Shown here: in pieces, positions 16,176 through 26,900 of the stretch | Layout: each line of letters starts with the position of its first letter | Position numbering within the stretch: the stretch's first letter is position 1 | Origin: Pseudoalteromonas phenolica | Lineage (GTDB): Bacteria; Pseudomonadota; Gammaproteobacteria; Enterobacterales; Alteromonadaceae | Length of the DNA: 64,000 nt | Assembly (NCBI RefSeq): GCF_005876835.1 | Contig: NZ_PPSW01000001.1 | Coordinates: 1 to 64,000, forward strand | Reading direction: 5' to 3' | Made by a program: the position numbers and the translations under genes | Notes under the pieces: model-generated | Told to the model about the DNA's origin: nothing | Databases searched by the model: none | What the model saw: only the letters and a program-made list of their open reading frames with translations

Positions 16176-16790
16176 TTAGCTTTTTAGCTTACGCCTTAAC
16201 CCTGTAATGAATAGTGCTGGAAGCACCCAGAAAAGCGATCCTCCCCCTCCATCTGACTGCTTAGTTTTATCTGTGGGTGTGGTTGGCGTTGGGGTTGTAT
16301 CTGCGACTGAAACTGTATAAGAAAGTGTATCAGTTGTGACCTTTCTACCGTTAAAAAAGCCACTTACAGAGAGTTCAAATGTCCCTGTTTTTTCAGCTGT
16401 AAATGAGTAGCGACTACCACTGTGTTCGTTACCTTCCTGAGTGGTCCAAATATAGCTCAGTTGTAACGGTTGTGTTGTTTCTAGCTCTGTTGTAAATGAC
16501 AGATTTTCACCTACTTTGGCTGTATTTTCGCCTAAAATTATGAATTTTTTAATAGTGGGTGATACGGCATCAACGAGGTGTTGTTTGCTATAACTCAGCT
16601 TGTCATTAACAAAAGCTTTCAGTGTGACTTGATAAAAACCAGGGTGTTGATATTCATGATTAGGGTTGGCTTCTGAGCTCGTTGTACCATCACCGAAATC
16701 CCATTGGTAAGCCGTAATTTCGTTACTTAAAACTGAGGGGGTGCTGAGTGATAAAATTAGCCCTAAAGCAGTACTCGAAAGTGCGCGCAT
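16176..16790 (-). CDS. PKD-domain exported protein with GlyGly-CTERM tail
   Basis: A 204-residue secreted protein. A signal peptide (MRALSSTALGLILSLSTPSVLS) is followed by one PKD domain (YQWDFGDGTTSSEANPNHEY), a second Ig/PKD-like domain, and a Thr/Pro linker. The tail is GGGGSLFWVLPALFITGLRR plus KLKS: a Gly-rich motif, a hydrophobic helix and basic residues. This is the GlyGly-CTERM architecture recognised by rhombosortase in Vibrio, Shewanella and Pseudoalteromonas, so the protein is probably cleaved and released or anchored after type II secretion. The start is ATG 16790 because GGAG lies five bases upstream; a longer reading from 16895 is rejected. It is divergent from the large exported-protein operon, whose peptidases also carry PKD-like modules. 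Confidence 0.8.
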   Translation of the reverse strand: MRALSSTALGLILSLSTPSVLSNEITAYQWDFGDGTTSSEANPNHEYQHPGFYQVTLKAFVNDKLSYSKQHLVDAVSPTIKKFIILGENTAKVGENLSFTTELETTQPLQLSYIWTTQEGNEHSGSRYSFTAEKTGTFELSVSGFFNGRKVTTDTLSYTVSVADTTPTPTTPTDKTKQSDGGGGSLFWVLPALFITGLRRKLKS

Positions 16791-17032
16791 AATTTCTCCT
16801 TTTTCCTTAGAGATGATTTTTTCGTTACTGAAATACCTATTAGATCTTATATCAAAGTTTTCAATAAAACACCAAGTTCGAGCCTGTATATACAAATATT
16901 AAAGTTTAATTAAATGTTAACTTTTTTGTTTTTTGAGTGTTGCGAATGGATCTCAAAACCGATAATAATATTTATAGAGCGTCTACTCAGTTATCTGTCA
17001 TAGGCTCACTTTTGATTCAAGGAATGGTGATT

Positions 17033-17674
17033 ATGAAAGTTATTTTAGGAACGTCAGCGGCGCTCATTGCGGCCGTTGCGCTAGCTATGCTTTTGCCTGA
17101 GAAAGCACAGCCACAACTCAATAAAAAGTCTACTGAAGTTATTCAAGATACAGCTATGCCTGATATTCTTGATGATTCTTCATTGTTGATAAAACCTGAC
17201 TCTACGGCCAGTGAAGCGATTGTGAGATCACAACCTTCTGAGCCAGAAAGTATTTTCTCATGGCCGATAAGGCCACTCGAACAACTCCATGATAAACGTG
17301 AGTTGGAAAACGAGTATGCGTTCTTAAAAGAGCGTTTGGAAAGTGCCGAGGCGGTCGATTTGGTTAATAACAATAAATTAACAAGTGAAGATGTCGAAGC
17401 ACTTCGAAACACCTTTTCACACTTAAATCTGATTACGGAACGTTTGATCGAAATTGAGTCTCAAGAGGCTCACCAAGAGTTCGAGCAACGTTACGGACCT
17501 GACGCATTTGCAGATGATATGGCTTTCGTAAAAGAGACCGTAAAACAAGCAATTGCAGAGCGGAAAAATCGTACAGCCAGAGAACGTGAGCTGGCTGAAC
17601 CAAGGGTTGAAGCAGTAAACGTAGAACAAGATGTTCTACACGTCATAAACCGAGTGGAAAACACTCAAAAATAA
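17033..17674 (+). CDS. Membrane-anchored coiled-coil protein of unknown function
   Basis: First gene of the exported-protein operon; I do not recognise the family. The 213-residue product has one N-terminal hydrophobic segment (VILGTSAALIAAVALAMLLP) that is either an uncleaved anchor or a signal peptide, a polar linker of about 50 residues, then about 120 residues of Glu/Arg-rich helix likely to form coiled coil. That makes it a candidate periplasmic scaffold or chaperone. In this respect it resembles lipase-specific foldases in general design (anchor, linker, helical domain), but I see no sequence motif of that family. ATG 17033 is chosen with AAGGA nine bases upstream; a TTG at 16937 would bury the hydrophobic segment. 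The next gene starts 22 bases after the stop. Confidence 0.7.
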   Translation: MKVILGTSAALIAAVALAMLLPEKAQPQLNKKSTEVIQDTAMPDILDDSSLLIKPDSTASEAIVRSQPSEPESIFSWPIRPLEQLHDKRELENEYAFLKERLESAEAVDLVNNNKLTSEDVEALRNTFSHLNLITERLIEIESQEAHQEFEQRYGPDAFADDMAFVKETVKQAIAERKNRTARERELAEPRVEAVNVEQDVLHVINRVENTQK

Positions 17675-17696
17675 AACTTATCTAAGGATGAAAACA

Positions 17697-19415
17697 GTGA
17701 AAAAGACGCTTTTAACTTTGGCGGTACTTTCTGTGCCTGTCACCGCAATGGCGATGCCTAGCCTACGTGATGATTGTCAGTTTAGTAGCCCAATTCAATC
17801 AGGTGGTGCTGATATTTTATTCAGCCAAAACTGTAAAACAGCTTACGTTGCGCCGCCAAATACAGGCAAAGTAACTTTATCTGGTTATCATGAAACTCAA
17901 GGTACCGAGTTTTGTGGCAATTTAGATAACGCGAAAGCAACCTACGATCAGTCACAAGCGCGTTCAAAAACGTGGCGTGACAAGTCTGAAGCATTGTTGC
18001 TTCAGGTTGACCCACTTATAGATGAGAAAATTCAAGCAAACGCGGATTTGTTAGAACTGAAAGGCAACATCGACTATTGGGTGTTTGAAGAGCTTAAAAA
18101 CAGCTATGAAATGACGCTACTAGCGTATAACGGCCGTTATGACGACTATAAGTTCTGTTTACAAGATGGTTTGTTAACACGAGAAGAGTGTCAACAAAAC
18201 CTACGTGATACAGTCCAAGCCTACTCTGATGCAAGAACTGAGTATAATCGCTACCGCAGCGATAACCGTGTTGCATTGGCAAAAATCGATGGTCTGAAAG
18301 CTGATATTGTTCGTTTAGACGAGCAAATCGTTGCGCTTGAAGAGCGCGTCATTAAGTATGACGACTATGCGATGAACATTGAAAGCCGTGCAACGTACAA
18401 CTACATTGATCTAGCAAGCATTTATGGTGCAAACGCTAAGATGCTTTATACCCTAGATTACGACAGCTATGTAGACGGTATTCGCGCTCAGAATGCACAT
18501 ATTCCACAGATCACGTCTTGGAAGCAAATGCCATTGGTGGGTGCTGAGTTCTTCACCAATATGAATCCGGACTTCATTAATACAGCTGATCCAAATATGG
18601 GTTCACTTAAAGATTTAACGCCTATTCATACTATGAATACAGCACAGAAGCTAATTAGCTTCCGCCCAAAAGGCTTCTCTAGCTTATATGAGTCAATGGA
18701 TGGTGAAGATAAGTCAACAGAGCCAGGTGCATACATGAATAACATCGACCCTAACGATGTTGATGCATTGGTTTATGGTAGCTTTGGTTCAGCTAGTTCA
18801 AACCTTGCAATGAACCTGTTTGGTGCTTGTCCTCTTAAGAAAGAAGGTGTTACAGGCACACAACTAGCGGCTTCGTTTGATTCATATGTGCAAACAGGTT
18901 TGCGTTTACAGTGGTTAATCGAAGTACCATTCGGCTATAAAGCACAATACAAAGCACACAACATCTTAAGCCAGTTTTCGTCGAACAAGTCGAGCGGTTT
19001 CCTATTCTGGAAAAAGCGCAAGTCTAGCTTCTACGAGTGGGCTAAAAACACGCAAGATCTGAAGATTGAGTTCATCGATCCACCTCTATCACGTTACTGG
19101 ACTGAAGAAATGGAAGAAACAGTACGTGAGTCAATCATGCGTCGTATTGCATTTGGGGTACTAGATAGTGTTTATCCACGTATTTCAGCTGCACCACTTA
19201 ATGATGCAGAGCACCAAGCTTGGTCTAAAGGCGCACAACAAATTGGTTGTAGCTTCGGCCCTTACGGCTGTGCAATTGGTTGGGTAGTGGGCACGCTAGA
19301 TAACCGTAAAAACTACTCTCGTTTTTATAGTGATAAGAGCCGCTACTACACAGAAGAGTCAACCAAAGTGACTTATCTTCCAAAAGAGAAGTACCTGACT
19401 TTCTCTGCTCAATAA
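17697..19415 (+). CDS. Large exported protein of unknown function
   Basis: Not recognised. About 572 residues: signal peptide (KKTLLTLAVLSVPVTAMAMP), a Cys-containing N-terminal part (DDCQF, QNCKTAY, EFCGN), a long helical region at about 90-230 with heptad-like spacing (DGLKADIVRLDEQIVALEER), then a globular C-terminal half with FWKKRKSSFYEWAKN and a Cys/Gly-rich patch QIGCSFGPYGCAIGW. Six or more Cys suggest disulphides and a periplasmic or extracellular location. The start is either ATG 17688, with AAGG touching it, or GTG 17697, with AAGGA eight bases upstream; the latter fits better. The gene is in operon with both neighbours. Confidence 0.75.
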   Translation: MKKTLLTLAVLSVPVTAMAMPSLRDDCQFSSPIQSGGADILFSQNCKTAYVAPPNTGKVTLSGYHETQGTEFCGNLDNAKATYDQSQARSKTWRDKSEALLLQVDPLIDEKIQANADLLELKGNIDYWVFEELKNSYEMTLLAYNGRYDDYKFCLQDGLLTREECQQNLRDTVQAYSDARTEYNRYRSDNRVALAKIDGLKADIVRLDEQIVALEERVIKYDDYAMNIESRATYNYIDLASIYGANAKMLYTLDYDSYVDGIRAQNAHIPQITSWKQMPLVGAEFFTNMNPDFINTADPNMGSLKDLTPIHTMNTAQKLISFRPKGFSSLYESMDGEDKSTEPGAYMNNIDPNDVDALVYGSFGSASSNLAMNLFGACPLKKEGVTGTQLAASFDSYVQTGLRLQWLIEVPFGYKAQYKAHNILSQFSSNKSSGFLFWKKRKSSFYEWAKNTQDLKIEFIDPPLSRYWTEEMEETVRESIMRRIAFGVLDSVYPRISAAPLNDAEHQAWSKGAQQIGCSFGPYGCAIGWVVGTLDNRKNYSRFYSDKSRYYTEESTKVTYLPKEKYLTFSAQ

Positions 19416-19426
19416 GCACCATCGCT

Positions 19427-19446
19427 AGGCCAACTTAGGTTGGCCT
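19427..19446 (+). terminator. Intercistronic hairpin (partial terminator?)
   Basis: AGGCCAAC (19427-19434) pairs with GTTGGCCT (19439-19446), followed by only a few T. It sits in the 51-base gap between two genes of the exported-protein operon and may attenuate transcription or protect the upstream mRNA. Confidence 0.45.
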
Positions 19447-19466
19447 TTCCAATAAGGATTAGATAT

Positions 19467-21518
19467 ATGTTGCGTTCTATTTCGGCAGCACTGGTGTGTG
19501 CAGCCTCAATTTCAGTGCAGGCATTTGAAGTTCAGTTGCCTCAATACATTTCTCCGGGAGAGCAAGTGGTGTTGAGTGCAAGCCCAATTGCCCAATACGA
19601 CGAGTTTGCATGGCAGTCTTCTAGCTTTCATGCGCAATTGCAAAGTTATGGCGAAAAACAACAGTTTGCTGTGTTAAAACTGCCGAAATATGCCAGCGAT
19701 ACTCAAATCAATATTTATACCTACGCCCTACAAGGATGGAGTTACGAAACAAAGCAGAACTTGATAGAAGTGCGGGCAAACAAGCCAAAACTTCCTAGTT
19801 CAATCGCCATTTCAGGTCCGAGTACTTTGCTGTTAGATCAACCCAATGTACTTTCTTTGCAAGGCGTGGCGCCAAATACCCGTATTAGTTGGCAAGCCGT
19901 CGATGACAATGGTAGTAATCAAGGCGCAGTACTTCAAAGTGTCTCTGATAATCAGGTGGAATTGAGTTTAGATTCTGCTGTATTTCAAAGTGAAAGCATC
20001 AATGTACTAGCGACTTTGAATGTATCTGGGTGGCAATACCAGGTGACTAAGTCATTTAATCTAGATGGGCAGGTCACACAGCCAAACTTAGTCATTAATA
20101 CACAGAATACTTATCAAGAACATAAAAGTGGTCAGTTATCAGCGCTGGTTGAGCATACCTCGCCAGATGATGAAGTGACCTACCAATGGCGGGTGATTAA
20201 TAAAGGGCTTGCCGAAGCGGTAACGCTTAGTACGAGTAATCAAGCGCAAACAGACGTGTTAGTTGAAGGCATTGAAAAGGTAAGCAAAGTCACGCTTGCA
20301 GTGACAGCTGAAATTAATTCGCTCGATAAAACGGCGTCTTTAACCAAAGAGTTCGATATTACAGTGACGGCGAATAAAGCGCCTAGTCTGAACTTTACGA
20401 CTTCTAAGCCACAACTGTGGGATGGAGAGTCTATGACGGTGGTGGTTGAAGCGACCGATCCTGAGCAAGATACAACCACGCTGACAGTCGAGAACTTAAC
20501 GCCTGATTTCATCTCTATTAGCAAGAAAAATACGAACTACTTAGTCAAGGCAAACGCAGTTACAGCTGATGCAATGGGCAGGATTAAACTAACGGTTGAA
20601 GATCTATGGGGTAATCGTAGTTCAGAAATATTAGACGTTAAAGTTCGTCGCTTACCTAACATTCACTTTTCTCATAAGCACCGTTTATATGCGAACAGCC
20701 CTGGTTTATTAAAGGCAGAGATAGATATTCCTGTAAACCAAGTACAGGCCGTCGAATGGCAGCAAGTGTTGGGTGAGCCTGTGCAATTAAACAAAGTCGC
20801 TGAATTTGAAGCGAACTATGTCGCCAATGAAGGGGGGACAGATTTGAGTTTCACTCTTAATTTAACCCTTTCACCAGATGTGGTGGTATCAGCACAAACC
20901 CAGATCAACGTTTTAAGCTCCCAGCGATTAAATGACACAGGGGATGTGTCTTACATAGATAAAAATGCACGCTGGACACTGGATAGCCTGCAAAGTTTGG
21001 CAGGACTTGATGCGTTAATAGGAAGGGATGCTTCAGAGGTTTTACTTAAGCAAGGAGCTGGACCACAAGGCTTTGACTTTGATTTTCTATCTGGCAGTGG
21101 CGCAGTTTTACCGGCCTTTTCAAGTCAAGCAGCTTGTCTTCGAGATAATCACACAGGGTCAGTTTGGTTATTAAAAAATCAGCAAAACGGTGACCTGCAA
21201 ACGAAGAAAAACTTAGTCGAAATAGCCGCTGATATTACTGCGTTAAATCAAAAGCAGCGTTGTGGTAAGCAGACTTGGCTGTTACCCAGTGCACCACAGT
21301 TACTCTCTGTGCTGAGTACAAACCAAAGTGAACATACTTTTTATTGGCTAACAGGATCTGAGCCAGCACTTGGACGCGTGTTTTCACGTCTGCAGCTTTT
21401 AAGTTCAACTGAAGACACGGGACAAAACTATATCGTTAATTGGCACCCAAGCACTTTAGCTTCTTCATGGGCAAGCAATCAAAATGCCTACCAATTCTTA
21501 CTGATGGCGGGAGAGTGA
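19467..21518 (+). CDS. Exported Ig-like multidomain protein with DUF1566-like C-terminus
   Basis: A 683-residue protein with a signal peptide (MLRSISAALVCAASISVQAF). Residues 20-480 consist of repeated beta-sandwich, Ig/PKD-like modules (for example VTYQWRVINKGLAEA and a cadherin-like DPEQDTTTLTVENL). The C-terminal region from about 490 resembles the DUF1566/Lcl_C fold: it opens RLNDTG, has CLRDNHTGSVWLLKNQQ in the middle and CGKQTWLLPSAPQLLSVL near the end. Lcl_C folds resemble FGE/C-type-lectin-like binding modules. The start is ATG 19467 with TAAGGAT upstream. The next gene, also DUF1566-type, begins two bases after the stop, so the two are translationally linked and probably function together on the cell surface. 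Confidence 0.75.
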   Translation: MLRSISAALVCAASISVQAFEVQLPQYISPGEQVVLSASPIAQYDEFAWQSSSFHAQLQSYGEKQQFAVLKLPKYASDTQINIYTYALQGWSYETKQNLIEVRANKPKLPSSIAISGPSTLLLDQPNVLSLQGVAPNTRISWQAVDDNGSNQGAVLQSVSDNQVELSLDSAVFQSESINVLATLNVSGWQYQVTKSFNLDGQVTQPNLVINTQNTYQEHKSGQLSALVEHTSPDDEVTYQWRVINKGLAEAVTLSTSNQAQTDVLVEGIEKVSKVTLAVTAEINSLDKTASLTKEFDITVTANKAPSLNFTTSKPQLWDGESMTVVVEATDPEQDTTTLTVENLTPDFISISKKNTNYLVKANAVTADAMGRIKLTVEDLWGNRSSEILDVKVRRLPNIHFSHKHRLYANSPGLLKAEIDIPVNQVQAVEWQQVLGEPVQLNKVAEFEANYVANEGGTDLSFTLNLTLSPDVVVSAQTQINVLSSQRLNDTGDVSYIDKNARWTLDSLQSLAGLDALIGRDASEVLLKQGAGPQGFDFDFLSGSGAVLPAFSSQAACLRDNHTGSVWLLKNQQNGDLQTKKNLVEIAADITALNQKQRCGKQTWLLPSAPQLLSVLSTNQSEHTFYWLTGSEPALGRVFSRLQLLSSTEDTGQNYIVNWHPSTLASSWASNQNAYQFLLMAGE

Positions 21519-21520
21519 AT

Positions 21521-22039
21521 ATGAATAAAGTAATTCTTATGGCGACCCTGCTGGGTACTATGAGCTACTTACCTAACTCTATAGCACAGTGTAATGATGC
21601 TTCAGAAGTGGCCAGATATAGCCCTGTTTTGGAACAAACCATTACAGATTATAAATTTGGTTTGATGTGGAGTGCATGCGCAATTAGTCCGACGTCAGGG
21701 GAATGTATGTCTGACAGTGAAGTGCGCTCAAGAATGACGGGGCTCAAGGCGGTTCAGTTTGCTGGTGAATCCGTCATAGGGGGTCACACAGATTGGCGTT
21801 TACCGAACTTAAAAGAGGCGATGACTCTATTTGGTGGGTGCCAGGATTTTACCTATGCTGCGCCATTACAAATGGGTAAATATCAGCGCCGTATTTGGAC
21901 TGCAACAACTGACTCAGGTCAGTCTGAGCCCGCATTAAAAACCATCGCGATGGTTAATGGGCAAATAGTGTCATGGCGAGTCTCAAGTAGTGCTGCATCG
22001 GTGTTTTTAGTTCGAGATATTAGCCAAGGAGCTCAGTGA
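21521..22039 (+). CDS. Small exported DUF1566 (Lcl_C) domain protein
   Basis: A 172-residue protein: signal peptide (MNKVILMATLLGTMSYLPNSIA), then a single DUF1566/Lcl_C domain. Its signature is DYKFGLMWSACAIS early (TGLMW-type motif), GGHTDWRLPNLKEAMTLFGGC in the centre (the WRLPxxxEL motif) and IWTATTD late. Four Cys are likely to form disulphides. GGGAG overlaps the end of the upstream gene, giving tight coupling. The domain is common in surface and fimbria-like proteins of marine bacteria; its ligand is unknown. A longer reading from 21440 overlaps the upstream gene and is rejected. Confidence 0.85.
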   Translation: MNKVILMATLLGTMSYLPNSIAQCNDASEVARYSPVLEQTITDYKFGLMWSACAISPTSGECMSDSEVRSRMTGLKAVQFAGESVIGGHTDWRLPNLKEAMTLFGGCQDFTYAAPLQMGKYQRRIWTATTDSGQSEPALKTIAMVNGQIVSWRVSSSAASVFLVRDISQGAQ

Positions 22040-22042
22040 ACT

Positions 22043-23932
22043 ATGTTTATTACGACTTTATTGAGTCTGGGGCTTTCGGCTGCTCCTGCGCAGCTCAACA
22101 CTCGACACTTTAGTATGCCAACCAGTTTGCCGGCTTACTTGGCATATAAGGCGACGCTTAATGCAGTCACTGGCACCGACGGTGATGATACTTTACGCGG
22201 TACGAATGGCGATGATGACATATCAGGTTTAGCCGGAGACGATAGGTTATTTGGTGGTCAGGGTTTTGATTCCTTGTTTGGTGATGAAGGTAATGATTCT
22301 CTTTATGGTGGCAGTGGTGAAGACTACTTACTTGGAGGAAGTGGAGATGACTTACTGCAAGGCGGACAAGACAATGACAACCTTCGAGGCGGGCAAGGTG
22401 CTGATAACCTGCTAGGTGAAGAAGGTGATGATGAACTTTATGGCCAAAGTGGAAACGATACCCTATCTGGTGGCCAAGGACGAGATCAACTCTTTGGTGA
22501 TGAAGGTGAGGACGAATTACGAGGCGGCTCTGAAGATGACACATTAAATGGTGGAGATGCCAATGACCGACTATTTGGTGAAAGCGGCAATGATACTTTA
22601 ATAGGTGATGGCAGTAGTCATCTCGGGCATGATTACTTAGATGGTGGTGTCGGCAATGATACGCTCAGCGGTGGGGCTGGGAATGACGAGCTATTTGGTC
22701 AATCAGGCAATGACACCTTATTTGGTGATGAAGGTAACGACACCTTAAAAGGTGGAGAAGACAATGATGTGCTAAATGGCGGTCGTGGCACAGATTTGCT
22801 GTACGGCGAGTTAGGCGATGATGAGCTCTACGGTGAAGATGGCGATGACCAACTCTTTGGCGGAGATGGTGCAGATACACTAGACGGCGGCGATGGAAAC
22901 GATTTGTTGCAAGCAGGCGATCAAGATGACTGGCTGTTTGGACAAACAGGCCATGACAGACTGTATGGTGGCAAAGGCAATGATATGCTTTTTGGCTATG
23001 ATGGTGATGATCATTTATACGGCGAAGAAGGTGATGACATCATTGATGGGGGCTGGGGGAACGACACCTTTTACGGCTCTTTAGGCATAGATCAGCTCGA
23101 GGGAGCTGAAGGTGACGATTTATTTCTCATTACTAATTTAGGTTATGGTCGTCACACCATTATTGGTGGTTCGGGCCAAGATACCATTCGACTCGCTGAT
23201 GGTGAGCAGCATTTCACCCAATTACATACCAATATTCAAAGTGTCGAAATCTTACAAGGCAATGCGTTAGATAACCAACTGGTCCCTGCGCAGGGTATTG
23301 AGAAAGTTGAAGGTTTAGCCGGTAATGACACGTTAAGTGACAGCGCTGGTAGTGAAGCTCTTTATGGCGGTTTAGGCAATGATGTGTTGCATAGCACAGC
23401 AGGGAGTGACGATTTATTTGGTGAACAAGGGAATGACACCTTTTTTATTTCTTCTAGTTTGACGAGTGCATATGGTGGTGAAGGCAATGATGTTTTTTAT
23501 CTTTCGTCTTCGGTCAATGTAATTGATGGTGGGACAGGGCAGAACCGTATCGAATTACAGAATGTCGCATTTGCTGATCTTAAAGCGAGCGTCAATATAC
23601 AGTCTATCGTTGGTAATGCACTACCAAATACCCTAAAACATGGTTTATCTTCTACTGAAAAGTTATCGAATGACACTGAAATCGTTATTTCATTAGGTGC
23701 AGGAATCGATAGGTTTTTACCTGGGGTGATTGCTGATGATAGGCAAGATCTTACTTACACCCTAAGTTCCCAAACTGATAAAACCATACTCTACACAGGG
23801 CAAGTTACTTATCAACTAGACAGTGATGTTGAGTTCATTTTGTTTGAGCAAATCAAACAGGGGTACATCGCCAAATTCTTATTGAATTTGAAAACTAAAA
23901 AAATGGCCGTTATCTCTGAGCAACCAATTTAA
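22043..23932 (+). CDS. RTX (haemolysin-type Ca2+-binding) repeat protein
   Basis: A 629-residue protein. Residues 45-345 hold about thirty GGxGxDxLx nonapeptides (for example [19 protein letters not shown]) that fold as a Ca2+-filled parallel beta-roll. Degenerate copies continue to about 490, then a repeat-free beta-rich tail. Unlike typical type I-secreted RTX proteins it begins with a hydrophobic stretch, [16 protein letters not shown], that looks like a Sec signal peptide, and no type I secretion genes are in the window. It starts three bases after the DUF1566 gene. No catalytic or pore-forming domain is visible, so a structural or Ca2+-dependent surface role is likelier than toxicity. 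Confidence 0.85.
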   Translation: MFITTLLSLGLSAAPAQLNTRHFSMPTSLPAYLAYKATLNAVTGTDGDDTLRGTNGDDDISGLAGDDRLFGGQGFDSLFGDEGNDSLYGGSGEDYLLGGSGDDLLQGGQDNDNLRGGQGADNLLGEEGDDELYGQSGNDTLSGGQGRDQLFGDEGEDELRGGSEDDTLNGGDANDRLFGESGNDTLIGDGSSHLGHDYLDGGVGNDTLSGGAGNDELFGQSGNDTLFGDEGNDTLKGGEDNDVLNGGRGTDLLYGELGDDELYGEDGDDQLFGGDGADTLDGGDGNDLLQAGDQDDWLFGQTGHDRLYGGKGNDMLFGYDGDDHLYGEEGDDIIDGGWGNDTFYGSLGIDQLEGAEGDDLFLITNLGYGRHTIIGGSGQDTIRLADGEQHFTQLHTNIQSVEILQGNALDNQLVPAQGIEKVEGLAGNDTLSDSAGSEALYGGLGNDVLHSTAGSDDLFGEQGNDTFFISSSLTSAYGGEGNDVFYLSSSVNVIDGGTGQNRIELQNVAFADLKASVNIQSIVGNALPNTLKHGLSSTEKLSNDTEIVISLGAGIDRFLPGVIADDRQDLTYTLSSQTDKTILYTGQVTYQLDSDVEFILFEQIKQGYIAKFLLNLKTKKMAVISEQPI

Positions 23933-23982
23933 CCCGCATCATTTCTAAAAACTTAGTCAAAACTAACTAAAAGGATATTTTT

Positions 23983-26900
23983 GTGAAGTACTTAACGACA
24001 GTCGTGCTAGGCATACTGGGGGTTAATGCCCCCAGTTTCGCGACACAATATTATGCTGTACCGGCTTTGACCGGCAATGCCAACATGGGTGTTAATTGTA
24101 TTCATGCACCGCAAACGATAGACAGTTCAGGCGTTGCAACAAAGTGTAAGCAGTTGACCGTACCTAATAACCCTCGTATCGCAGCACAATTTCCGGTGCC
24201 GCCAAAACATTACACAGTTGAATTTAATAACCCTGATTCACCTGTATTTAGGGAGTTCAATGGTTATCCAATGGTCATTGAGCACAGCTCAGGAAAGTGC
24301 TTCTTGCGAAATGAGTTGGTTAATACGGTTGAGCCGCAGCGTAACGTATTACCTAGTGAGTTCACAAGCTTTGAATATGATTGTCCGACAGGACCTGAAG
24401 AAAGCTTTGATACCAGTCGTTTACTTTATCAGTATACGGTAAGTGGCGCATTCCAGCCGCAAAATGATGCGCATTTATTTGCTTCAGTGACGATGCAAAT
24501 GGCAGCTCATTATTTTGCTGAGCTATATCCTCAGCAAGCTGAGCTATGCCCTGAGTGGGGTGGACAATACTGCTTAAAGCAACTCCAACAACGTGTCGGT
24601 TATAGCGTTGAAGGGCAAAAATACTCCAGCGATTGGGATGGCGAGTTTGTAAACCTTGCGGAAGGCGGCAGTGTTGTAGGTCAATTTTCTCATGCCAGCT
24701 CCCTCGATATTGTGGCTCATGAGATAGGACATGCACTGCTTTCTTGGAATAGTGAATTGCTTTACCAAGGTGAAGAGCCATCAGCTGTTCAAGAAGCGTT
24801 TTCGGATATGACGGCACTTGCTGCGAGAGATTACTATATTCGCCATATTGATGGGGGAGCTGCAAACTCATTCTTGCAAAGCCCTATGGCGCTCGCTTGG
24901 CAAAATAGTACGGAGAAAATGTGGTGGATGGGCACAGGCTTTAATTTTAGTGGTAATCCACTCAGATATATTGCTCAGCCTAGATTTGATTTAATCAGTA
25001 TTGATGATACTCGTGACTTAGCCGAGGCGAATGGTCCGCACCAAAAAGCAGGGGCTTTAAATAAGTTCTTTTATTTACTCGCAACTTCAGAACAATGGAG
25101 TGTTGAGCGGGCTTATAAATTGGCACTAAAAGCTGCAAATAACTGCTTCAGAAGAGACAGTGGCATTAATGAATCCGGTCTGTGTTTTCAATCTCAAGCT
25201 GACTATGAAGATAAAGCACTCATTGGTGAACTGTTAAGACAAGTAGGTATTGTATCTTGGCAGTCTCAAAACGAACATCTTGCATTTGATATTGAGCGCC
25301 AACTAGATGAGCTTCGCTTTTCTGTAACAGATAACCGATTCAGCAATAACCAAGTTAAGCGCTTCAATGTGTCAATTGATGGCGTGCCTTATCTCGCTTG
25401 GCAAAAAAATAGTGGGCAAGGTAGCTTTAACAAAGTAAAAATTGGTCGACTATCTGTACCATTGGGGGCTGCGCTCGTTGAGTTAGAAATACAACTATCT
25501 AATGGCCAAACCTTATCTGCAGCTCGTCATGTTTATAGCGCTGATCAAGCTCGTTGCCAACCAATGATAATTGGTGATGCAATGACAAACTTACGCGTGA
25601 ACGCAGAGCAGTTGAATGTAACAAAAGCGTTCGAGCAATTAGCAGTAAATACAGAGTTATATAGCCAAGATTTGCTAACACTTGGTTTTAATACGCACTT
25701 AAACAATAAAGTGGTCTCTGTCTTTGCTGATTTAGATAGAGACCGTGTATTTGAAGATGACAACAATAGTAATGAGCTGATTTTTATCCAAGCTGATAGT
25801 TCAGAAAGGGCTTCATTTAAGCTTTTAGGTGCAGAGCAAATTAATGAAGGGCCTATGCTACTCAGGGTGCGTATAGATGACAAGCAAAAAGGCGCATGCG
25901 AAGTTGCTAATGGCTCACAAGTTGTCGATTTAAAAATTACCCTAAAATCAGGTAGTAATCTTCAAAGCGTTGATTTTTCTTCGCAGCAAGTGAACGACCA
26001 AATAACTTTAACTGCACAAGCAACAGGACAAGGCAGCCATACATTTAATTGGTACTTTAACGGTAACCTAGAAGCCGAGAATACAGATACTTTGAACCGC
26101 GCTTTTACAGCTGAAACGCTAGTACAGGTAGACTCTCTCCGTGATGGGCAGGTAGTTGCAACGCAACAGAAAAAAGTACAGCCAGTTGCGTCTCTGGACT
26201 TAAAAATTCAGTGTGCTGTTGAAGGAACGCAATGTCTGTTTTCAACGCAACACTTACCATTGCCAAACTCAGTCTCAGCAAGGTATTTTTGGCAATTTGG
26301 CGATCAGGTCGATACCAAAGATACAAGAACGGATACAAGTAATTTCATCTTTGATTATCAATCCAGTGGTCAATACAACGTAAGTCTGACGGTATATCTA
26401 GATAGCCTGAATGCACAGTTTACGACTAGCACAGTCGTGAACATTGAGACTGTAAAACCAGAGGTTGTGTTCAACACCACTGCAGATCCTCAAGATCCGA
26501 TGCGAATTCTGTTTAGTGTGGAAAACATCGACCTTTATAAAAAGGTATTCTGGTCTGTTGAACAAAAGCGGTACGAGCAAAGTGACCTAACGAGAGACTG
26601 GGAATATACCTTTAATGAAGCTGGCACTTACCCTGTGCTACTAACGGTTATATATCCTGATGACACTCCAAAAACGATTCGCAAAGAAATCATAGTTGAG
26701 CCAGCAGCGCCTGTTACTCAGCCTAATTTACAAATTCTATCGATACATACAGATGTGATGAGCTCATGGTCCTTCTGGAGTTGTGATACGAACTATGCGC
26801 GAGACGTTTTACCTGATTCAGAAATTAAGTCGGCTTGTAACAATGCTCAAATTAACTCTGTGCTCGTCAATACAAACCTTGAAGACATAACGTTACTGAG

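Noticed and set aside
17263-17270. GCCGATAA as a FliA promoter element
   Set aside because: It is inside the coding region of the coiled-coil protein, with no gene start close by.
22167-22880. Long minus-strand His/Leu-rich frames opposite the RTX gene
   Set aside because: They are mirror frames produced by the GGTGATGA-type repeat codons; they have no ribosome-binding site and low-complexity sequence.
22170-23080. Short repeats that could look like a CRISPR array
   Set aside because: They are in-frame nonapeptide codons of the RTX protein, degenerate and without spacers or cas genes.
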